Shown here piece after piece: positions 57,555-64,000 of a stretch of 64,000 nt of DNA. The notes beneath the pieces were generated by a model. It made no database searches. It saw nothing but the letters and a program-made list of their open reading frames with translations, and was not told the origin of the DNA. Location: assembly GCF_040833965.1 (NCBI RefSeq), contig NZ_CP162142.1, positions 1,451,001-1,515,000 of the forward strand, read 5' to 3'. How positions within the stretch are numbered: position 1 is the stretch's first letter; the number at the start of each line of letters is the position of its first letter. Position numbers and translations under genes: made by a program. This DNA is from Leptospira sp. WS39.C2 (GTDB lineage Bacteria; Spirochaetota; Leptospiria; Leptospirales; Leptospiraceae).

Positions 57555-58675
57555 TTATAAGAAAATCCTTTGATGAGTTTTGTTGGATTGATGTTTTTAC
57601 CGTCTTTGATGACTTCGAAATGAAGGTGTGGACCAAAACAGTACCCAGTGCAACCAGAACGCGAGATGATTTTTCCTGCACTTACATAATCTCCTTCTTT
57701 GACAAAGAGTTTGGAATTGTGTGCATAAAGTGTCTGGTAGTTATCATCATGGGATAAAATAATCGCATTCCCATAACCACCCATCCAACCGGAGTAGGTG
57801 ACCTTACCTTTTCTTGCCGCATATACGGATTCGTAATTGGCACGTAAGTCAAGTGCCATGTGAAATTTGTATTGTGGGTAAGAACGAGTCCCCCAACCAG
57901 ATGTAATGACCTTAGAAGCAACAGGGATCCGCCAAACAGGTCCAGTTTCTGGGATCACAGCTCCTGGAAGGAAAACTTTTTGGCCAGACTTAAATAAATC
58001 ATAATCTTCTAATTGGTTTTCAGAATAAATATCATCAATTTTGACTTTGTAATAGTCTGCTACCTTGGCGAGTGTATCCCCTTTTTTCAGTTTGTACATT
58101 AAACCTTGTTTGTTGGGAATGTTCAGGATTTGTCCGGAGATCAGTGAGACTTCTGGATTGATGCCTGAACTCCCGGCAATGGATTCAACAGAAACTTTAA
58201 ACCTTCGGGCAATGTCCGATAAGGTTTCATTTTTTTTGACTTTGTATTGAGTGACTTTTAGTTTTTTGTTTTTATTCTCTGCAAGTTTATCGAGTTCTGC
58301 CGACCGAAGGATTGCCATTTTTTTGTCTTCGGTTTCTTGTAAGTATTTGGCATCGGCAAGTTTTGCTTCTTTATCTTTGGTATCGTTTTCTTCAACCTCA
58401 GTGGACATACTGAGGAATTCTTTTTCCATAAGTGTTTCTTCGTATGTTTGTTTGTCTACAATGATGGAGAGAAAAAAGGCAAATAAAAATGAAAACCCAA
58501 GAAGTGGTAATATACGATACCGTTTGCGATTGAGATCAATCGTACCATGCAATACACTCGATTGTGATTGTAGGTTATAAAAATACTTTCCTGGGGAAAC
58601 TTGGATGACGTTTATGTTTCCCCACCTTAACACATGCTTGCCGATCGTAGACTTTTCAGGTGAACGAAGTAGCAT
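57551..58675 (-). CDS. M23 metallopeptidase with two LysM domains
   Basis: A 374-residue envelope endopeptidase. Residues 1-54 are cytoplasmic, one membrane segment follows (ILPLLGFSFLFAFFLSIIV, about 55-73), then a charged coiled coil. Two LysM units are at about 142-187 (YKVKKNETLSDIARRFKV) and 192-235 (YKLKKGDTLAKVADYYKV). The catalytic domain has FHMALDLRAN and HLHFEVI, with GYGNAIILSHDDNYQTLYAHNS between. It binds and cuts peptidoglycan and lies directly upstream (in transcription, downstream) of the bactofilin, a pairing known for cell-shape control. Confidence 0.92.
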   Translation of the reverse strand: MLLRSPEKSTIGKHVLRWGNINVIQVSPGKYFYNLQSQSSVLHGTIDLNRKRYRILPLLGFSFLFAFFLSIIVDKQTYEETLMEKEFLSMSTEVEENDTKDKEAKLADAKYLQETEDKKMAILRSAELDKLAENKNKKLKVTQYKVKKNETLSDIARRFKVSVESIAGSSGINPEVSLISGQILNIPNKQGLMYKLKKGDTLAKVADYYKVKIDDIYSENQLEDYDLFKSGQKVFLPGAVIPETGPVWRIPVASKVITSGWGTRSYPQYKFHMALDLRANYESVYAARKGKVTYSGWMGGYGNAIILSHDDNYQTLYAHNSKLFVKEGDYVSAGKIISRSGCTGYCFGPHLHFEVIKDGKNINPTKLIKGFSYK

Positions 58676-58694
58676 GTGTTAAATGGTTTTTAGG

Positions 58695-59099
58695 TTAGTC
58701 CTTTGAATCTAATGATTTGATTCCGCCAAAAGATTCTTCTACAATTTTACGAACGTCTTTTTTCTGTCCGCCAGTGATTGTGATGTTCCCTTTTGCCACG
58801 ACACCTTTTTGAAGTTCTAAGTAAGGAGCAGTGATGTCACCTAACATACGACCTGTACCTTCTAATTTAACTTCGTTTTCAGCTTTGATGTTACCAATGA
58901 GGGTTCCGGAGACAATAACTTCTCTGGCACTGATATTGGTTTTTACCTTTCCGGTCTCGCCAATGACAAGTGCGTCTTCTGTTTTGATATCACCTTCGAA
59001 TTTTCCATCGATTCTAAGTGAACCTGCGATATAAAATTTACCTTCAAATATCGACCCTGGTCCGATAACGCTGTTGATGGAATCCTTACCTATTGCCAT
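58695..59099 (-). CDS. Bactofilin
   Basis: A 134-residue cytoskeletal protein with the repeated short beta-strand pattern of bactofilin: IGPGSIFEGKFYIAGSLRIDGKFEGDI, IGETGKVKTNI and LEGTGRMLGDITAPYLELQKG. It polymerises without nucleotides. Leptospira biflexa has several bactofilins, one of which (LbbD) affects helical shape; I cannot say whether this is that copy. It precedes the M23/LysM gene by 19 bases on the same strand. Confidence 0.93.
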   Translation of the reverse strand: MAIGKDSINSVIGPGSIFEGKFYIAGSLRIDGKFEGDIKTEDALVIGETGKVKTNISAREVIVSGTLIGNIKAENEVKLEGTGRMLGDITAPYLELQKGVVAKGNITITGGQKKDVRKIVEESFGGIKSLDSKD

Positions 59100-59158
59100 T
59101 CCTGCTCCTTTTCCCCTTCTGTGAGAATCAAAATTTTCGGTCTATCTGACAAGCCTTT

Positions 59159-61711
59159 TTAGTAGTCAATTTCCTCATCTCCACTAAAGACTGAGTTTTT
59201 TCGTTTCGGAGGTTTGCCTTGTGTGGGTTTTTTCTCCACTTTGGTGTCTTGTTTTTTCTTCTCTGCAGTATTTTGCGTGGATTGAGGTTGTGGTTTGGAT
59301 TCCACAACATTCCAAGCGGATCCATGGTCGTTACAAACATCTTTTGGGACGGTTTGTGGGATGAAGTATTCCTCCAATAGGTCATGGCATTGCCCACTTG
59401 GCAGTTTTCCTGACATACGGCAGACCGTTCGTTTGGTGATTTTAACCTCAGAAAGCCAAGGAAATTCTTTGGCTGGTTCTCTTTCGAGGGCTCTTGCCAT
59501 AAATCTACCCCACACAGGGGCAGAAAGTTTTCCTCCCGTCATCCCACGACCCAGAGAAATGGTGCCGACATCATAACCAAACCAAACCGAGGTGACAAGT
59601 TCTGGTGTGTATCCGACAAACCAAGCATCTCGAAAATTGTTGGTGGTTCCTGTTTTCCCGTAGGCCTTTCTGTTTAGCCCATAAGAGAGTACACCTCGTC
59701 CCGTACCTTCTTCCACCACATCCTTCATCATGGATGTGATGAGAAAAGCAGCTTCTTTTGAGATGATTTGTTTTCGTTCTACGTCTTCGTAGTCCTTTCG
59801 GAAGTCTTTGATGACTTTTCCAGAATTATCTTCCACATACAAAACAGAGATGGGATTCACTGTTTTTCCACCAGAAGCAAGGGCAGCATAAGCACGTGTG
59901 AGTTCGTAGGGTGTGAGTTCGAAGGAACCAAGAGAAACACTGAAGTTATAAGGAATGTCCCTTCCTGGCAATTGTAACATACCTCGAAGGCTTTCCATCA
60001 AATTGGAAAGTCCTACTTGTTCGAGTACACGAACTGCAACTGAGTTTTTGGATTGTTCCAGTGCCTTACGTAATAATATGAAGCCTGAGTATTCACTACT
60101 ATAGTTTTCTGGAGCCCACTCATCCCCATCTTCCATTAGGTATTGTAAGGGAGAGTCAGCAAATAGTGTAGCAGGTGTTACATTTTTTTCTGGATCTGGG
60201 TTTTTCCCAGAATAATCCATTGCAACAGCATACAAAATCGGTTTAAAAGCAGAACCAGGTTGGCGGAAGGCCTGGAAAGGGCGGATTTGTTGGTTGTCGG
60301 AACGAAAACCAGATCCACCTACTAAAGCAGTGATGTAACCTGTCTCAGGTCGAATGGCAATTAACGAACCTTCGACGGGAAGCAGGTGGTCTTTTGTGTT
60401 TTGAGTGTTATAGTTTTTCTCAAGAGTGTCCCCGAGATAGTCATCACCTGTGAGTAAATTGAGAGCATAAAATTCGTCTCTTAGGTCTTCTTGGTATGCA
60501 GATGAAAATGTTCGTTCTATTTTTGAAATTTTAAATTTAAATTCAGGCAGGTCATACAAATCTGCAATGAGAGAATACCCACTTCCATACAAATCATCAA
60601 ATGCATCGATGTTTCGGAAAGCACGTTGGTTGGATTCAATGGTTTGCCTTTGGAGTGCGGGGAGTAGAGCTTTTTCCGCTTCTTCTTGGTGGCGGATTTG
60701 GATCGTGGAATAAATTTTTAGTCCACCATTGTACAAACGGCTGGGACCTATGGAACGAATCAGGTTTTTACGGATGTATTCAGTGACATAGGGAAAACGG
60801 TTGAGTCTGTCAGAAAAAGCAGAATCATTTGGTGATCGATTTAGGTTTGTATAATATTCTTCGAGGCTCGCAAATTCTTTTTCGGCATCTGCGACAGTCA
60901 TCCTACCATTTTCAACTAACTTACGAAATACGACCCTTACTTTGTTCATACTGGAAACAGGGTTTACGATTGGACTAAACTGAGTGGGTCTTGTGGTGAG
61001 GCTTGCAAGGATTGCAGCTTCCCCCCATGTCACATCCTGAACTTCTTTACGGAAGTAAAAACGAGAGGCAGCACCAACACCAATGGTTCCATGACCAAGA
61101 GGGATTTCGTTTAAATAAACTTCTAAGATATTGTCTTTTGGATAAACAAGTTCGAGTAAAATGGCAAGCCAAGCTTCACGGGCTTTCCTTGCAATGGAAC
61201 GTTCGATGGATAAAAACTTAAGCCTTGCAACTTGTTGTGTGATGGTGGATGCACCTTCTTTCACTCGACCCGCCATAAGGTTCACTACAAAAGCACGAGC
61301 AATCCCTTTTAAATCAATTCCATTATGTGAATAAAAAGAGTTATCCTCGGTGGATAAAAAACATTGGATCAATTTGTGGCGATTGTCAGGGGAATAATCT
61401 GAAGTTTCTGGTTTGAGTTCTTGTAATTTGACAGGGATACGTGAGAATTTATAATATTCGGCAATGGGTTCATATTCCCCTTTTTCATTTAGCCCGTATA
61501 AGGTGGATGGGATATCGTAAACTGCTGCTTCCTCTAATCGAAAAAAATCTTTAATGGAACCTGTGAGTAAAAAAACATTCAGAACCCCAAAACACATAAT
61601 GGCCAGGAATGTGTTCCTTACTTTTTTGTCTCCTGTCCAAATCTTTTCCGTTACAATGCGAAACCAGATAATAAAATACTTTTCGAAGAGCCCAACGGGT
61701 TCTTGTTTCAT
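59159..61711 (-). CDS. Bifunctional class A penicillin-binding protein
   Basis: An 850-residue inner-membrane enzyme with one N-terminal membrane helix. The transglycosylase domain has FLSTEDNSFYSHNGID and GASTITQQVARLKFLS, then EIPLGHGTIGVGAASRFYF. The transpeptidase domain has the SxxK in QPGSAFKP, SKNSVAV and KTGTTNNFRDAWFVGYTPEL. It polymerises and cross-links peptidoglycan. A basic, Pro-rich tail (about 60 residues with KKKQDTKVEKKPTQGKPPKRKN) is unusual for PBP1A. It is upstream of the bactofilin, 59 bases away. Confidence 0.95.
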   Translation of the reverse strand: MKQEPVGLFEKYFIIWFRIVTEKIWTGDKKVRNTFLAIMCFGVLNVFLLTGSIKDFFRLEEAAVYDIPSTLYGLNEKGEYEPIAEYYKFSRIPVKLQELKPETSDYSPDNRHKLIQCFLSTEDNSFYSHNGIDLKGIARAFVVNLMAGRVKEGASTITQQVARLKFLSIERSIARKAREAWLAILLELVYPKDNILEVYLNEIPLGHGTIGVGAASRFYFRKEVQDVTWGEAAILASLTTRPTQFSPIVNPVSSMNKVRVVFRKLVENGRMTVADAEKEFASLEEYYTNLNRSPNDSAFSDRLNRFPYVTEYIRKNLIRSIGPSRLYNGGLKIYSTIQIRHQEEAEKALLPALQRQTIESNQRAFRNIDAFDDLYGSGYSLIADLYDLPEFKFKISKIERTFSSAYQEDLRDEFYALNLLTGDDYLGDTLEKNYNTQNTKDHLLPVEGSLIAIRPETGYITALVGGSGFRSDNQQIRPFQAFRQPGSAFKPILYAVAMDYSGKNPDPEKNVTPATLFADSPLQYLMEDGDEWAPENYSSEYSGFILLRKALEQSKNSVAVRVLEQVGLSNLMESLRGMLQLPGRDIPYNFSVSLGSFELTPYELTRAYAALASGGKTVNPISVLYVEDNSGKVIKDFRKDYEDVERKQIISKEAAFLITSMMKDVVEEGTGRGVLSYGLNRKAYGKTGTTNNFRDAWFVGYTPELVTSVWFGYDVGTISLGRGMTGGKLSAPVWGRFMARALEREPAKEFPWLSEVKITKRTVCRMSGKLPSGQCHDLLEEYFIPQTVPKDVCNDHGSAWNVVESKPQPQSTQNTAEKKKQDTKVEKKPTQGKPPKRKNSVFSGDEEIDY

Positions 61712-61735
61712 ACAATTTCCTTTTTCAAATTCCCA

Positions 61736-62806
61736 CTAAACAAGTGGGGAAAATTCCTTCATGTGATCGATGCCGTGGTAACGTAGGCCAGTATCTAAAT
61801 TATAACCACCAAGTGAATCCAGAATCTTGGAACGGCTCTCTGGTGAAAAACTATATTCATAAGCTCTGGTTAAAATTTCCTTACACGCTTGGCTTGCTTG
61901 GTTCAGTAGATCTATGAAAGAATCGTTGAACTTTCGATTGGGATCAGCTGGGTAGAACCATTCTTTTTTTTCATCATTCATTATCTTCGGATTGATGGTC
62001 TCAAGTGTAGGTAACATCAGAACCGATGCATTGTATCTGTGGAAGGTAAGTGTATCCACTACACTCACAAGTCCTCGCATAAAAGCACTTCTCGAATCTA
62101 GAGTTGATGTGAAACGGTAAAACCCAAGATAGGATTCATTTAAGATATCCCCTGGGATGATTTTTTTTTCTGAACCGATGTAGTTTGAGTGGAATTCTTT
62201 TGGAAAAGTTTCTTTCAAAGATTGTAACCAAAAGTTCCATAAAACTGGGTCCATTTTGTTTTTGATTCCAACTGTGCGGTGGCGAATATCAATGTATTGT
62301 GGGAAGTCGTATTCCCTAGCACTCATTCCCCACCTATGGTTGATGAGAAGGGTGTCCAAACCAAACTCTACTTTCATGTGGTTCACTTGGGCTTGGTAAG
62401 AAATCTTCTTATCGTTGTTATAGTAATCACCAGAAATATAAAAGATATAAGGATGGGTTTGGATATCTACCACACAATGGCAGATATAACCAAGTGTGAA
62501 TGCAAGGAAACGATCCCTGTACAAACCCATTTCCGTATCATACACTTGGTCAAGGAAACTTAAGACAAGCTCTGCTACATTATGATGGTGGGCAAGGTCT
62601 CCGAAAAAAGCTGCTTTTTTTGTAAGTTTGGGCCTAAGAACATGATAGAAATAAAAGATATCTGGGGCAACGGCACCTAAGTTGGCATAGGGTGCCACAT
62701 CAGGCCTTGCGAGTAAATTGGCAATTTTCCTTTGAGTGGCATTGCCATGTTCCAAGTGTTTTTTTACTTGGGAGAGTGCTTCAATATGTGTAATCTTTCC
62801 TGCCAT
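61736..62806 (-). CDS. Zinc-dependent phospholipase C-like protein
   Basis: A soluble 356-residue protein of the Zn_dep_PLPC type. Metal-binding His/Asp are visible: KITHIEAL at the start, GAVAPDIFYFYH, GDLAHHHNVAE and LGYICHCVVDIQTHPYIFY. There is no signal peptide, so it may act in the cytoplasm. Members of the family hydrolyse phospholipids or are only structurally related; the substrate is unknown. It is 24 bases upstream of the PBP gene, which suggests one envelope unit. Confidence 0.82.
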   Translation of the reverse strand: MAGKITHIEALSQVKKHLEHGNATQRKIANLLARPDVAPYANLGAVAPDIFYFYHVLRPKLTKKAAFFGDLAHHHNVAELVLSFLDQVYDTEMGLYRDRFLAFTLGYICHCVVDIQTHPYIFYISGDYYNNDKKISYQAQVNHMKVEFGLDTLLINHRWGMSAREYDFPQYIDIRHRTVGIKNKMDPVLWNFWLQSLKETFPKEFHSNYIGSEKKIIPGDILNESYLGFYRFTSTLDSRSAFMRGLVSVVDTLTFHRYNASVLMLPTLETINPKIMNDEKKEWFYPADPNRKFNDSFIDLLNQASQACKEILTRAYEYSFSPESRSKILDSLGGYNLDTGLRYHGIDHMKEFSPLV

Positions 62807-62863
62807 TTTCTACTTTTTTGACTTTATGGATTGGAACCTATTGAAAGGTTTATCTTAAATCCT

Positions 62864-64000
62864 ATGACATCAATCGAAAAACTAAAGTTTTTGAAAGAAG
62901 ACCAAGTGCGAGCTTTGGCAAAAGAATTTGGAACCCCTCTCTTTGTCTATTCTGAGAAAGAAATTGAACAAAAATGCGACGAAGCATTGGCATTTCCGAA
63001 TGCGTTCGGATTACAAGTCCGATATGCCATGAAGGCTAATCCCAATTCCAATATCTTACAAATCATGAAAAAAAAAGGCATCCTCATCGATGCATCCTCT
63101 GAACATGAAGTGGTACGGGCCCTACATTTCGGATTTTCTCCTGAATCCATCATGCTCACTTCCCAAGAATTCCCAAAATCATTTGCTGAAATCATTGGGA
63201 AAGGTGTAAAATTTAATGCGTGTTCCCTCCGTCAATTGGAACTTTTTGGCCAAACTTTTCCAGGAAAATCGGTATCCATTCGCTTTAATCCAGGACTTGG
63301 ATCAGGGCATACCAAAAAAACCGATGTGGGAGGAGTTACTTCTTCCTTTGGGATTTGGCATGAAAAACTGGATGAGGTAAAGGCTATCGTTAACAAATAC
63401 AACCTTGTTGTGGAAAAAGTCCACACTCATATTGGATCAGGCAGTGATCCGGAAGTTTGGAAAGCTGTTGCCAAGTATACCTTGGAATATGCAGAGAGTT
63501 TTCCATCGGTCACTGTTGTGAGTCTCGGCGGGGGATATAAAGTTGGCAGAATGGATGATGAAAAATCGACCGACTTACAAAAAATAGGTGCTCCTGTTAA
63601 AATCCAATTTTCTGAATTTGCCGAGAAACATGGAAGAAAACTGATTTTAGAAATTGAACCAGGAACTTACCTCATTGCTCTTTGCGGGGCACTTCTCACA
63701 ACCGTGGATGATGCGATCGACACAGGGAAAAATGGATTCCAGTTTTTGAAATTAGATACAGGTATGGATTCCAACACAAGGCCATCCCTCTATGGGGCAC
63801 GTCACCCTCTCGTCACAGTGAAAAAAGAAGGTGGGTCACCAAAGTCTAACAAAGAATATGTGGTCGTTGGGCATTGTTGTGAATCAGGTGATGTTTTTAC
63901 CCAAAAGGAAGGGGGAGAACCCATTACAAGGCTTATGGGTGAGGCAGAAATTGGTGATTATGTAGTAATGGAAGCAACTGGTGCCTATTGTTCCAGTATG
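62864..64000 (+). CDS. lysA: Diaminopimelate decarboxylase-like protein, cut by the right edge
   Basis: A PLP decarboxylase of the alanine-racemase fold. It starts MTSIEKLKFLKEDQV at 62864 and is open to the right edge (379 codons seen). The PLP lysine is in VRYAMKANPNSN, with VEKVHTHIGSGSDPE, VSLGGGYKVG, EIEPGTYLIALCG, HCCESGDVF and EATGAYCSSM. These fit LysA, which makes lysine from meso-diaminopimelate; related decarboxylases of other amino acids cannot be fully ruled out. It is divergent from the zinc-phospholipase-like gene with 57 bases between. Confidence 0.88.
   Translation, partial: MTSIEKLKFLKEDQVRALAKEFGTPLFVYSEKEIEQKCDEALAFPNAFGLQVRYAMKANPNSNILQIMKKKGILIDASSEHEVVRALHFGFSPESIMLTSQEFPKSFAEIIGKGVKFNACSLRQLELFGQTFPGKSVSIRFNPGLGSGHTKKTDVGGVTSSFGIWHEKLDEVKAIVNKYNLVVEKVHTHIGSGSDPEVWKAVAKYTLEYAESFPSVTVVSLGGGYKVGRMDDEKSTDLQKIGAPVKIQFSEFAEKHGRKLILEIEPGTYLIALCGALLTTVDDAIDTGKNGFQFLKLDTGMDSNTRPSLYGARHPLVTVKKEGGSPKSNKEYVVVGHCCESGDVFTQKEGGEPITRLMGEAEIGDYVVMEATGAYCSSM

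Overview
The window looks like a stretch of chromosome from a saprophytic Leptospira close to L. biflexa. This is inferred from the moderate-to-low GC content, frequent TTG starts behind good Shine-Dalgarno sites, spirochete-type proteins (bactofilin beside an M23 endopeptidase, a short SMC, a PAS-GAF-SpoIIE phosphatase) and several genes with no recognisable family outside such genomes. I could not run a search, so the species is not settled. The region is nearly all coding. I see no insertion sequence, prophage, CRISPR array or rRNA; there is one tRNA gene.

Layout, left to right. 1-5.1 kb: the start of a probable SF1 helicase and a TPR protein, a 51-residue small gene, a dienoyl-CoA isomerase-like protein coupled to lgt, a DoxX protein behind a palindromic operator, and an M23 endopeptidase. 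5.2-11.1 kb: pcnB, a response regulator fused to a kinase module, thiL, rplM-rpsI and an MFS transporter. 11.2-28.3 kb: a long plus-strand series of alaS, yajQ, ftsK, a lolA-like gene, a rodZ-like gene, rimO, pgsA, trpD, yajC, a membrane protein, secD, secF, ribD and ribE, with many 1-20 base overlaps. A STAS protein, ribBA, pdxH, a prepilin peptidase and an aminotransferase follow.

32.7-38.8 kb holds the most unusual gene: a 1005-residue protein with two midasin-like AAA modules and a C-terminal VWA-like domain, directly followed by smpB, der, plsY and an unknown gene. 38.8-45.7 kb: a DUF115/Maf-like protein, an SMC with no recognisable hinge, a Cys-rich exported protein 19 bases behind a tRNA-Met, and a glutamine synthetase with Phe where the adenylylated Tyr usually is and a good sigma-54 promoter. 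46-56 kb: a PAS-GAF-PP2C phosphatase, a two-component pair, class I aldolase, malQ, an Mpo1/DUF962 protein, an AraC regulator and a transglutaminase-like exported protein.

56.4-62.8 kb is a minus-strand envelope cluster: a DUF900 lipoprotein hydrolase, an M23/LysM endopeptidase, a bactofilin, a bifunctional class A PBP and a zinc-phospholipase-like protein. The right edge cuts a lysA-like decarboxylase. The main themes are envelope growth and shape, protein export, ribosome function and rescue, riboflavin synthesis and signalling.
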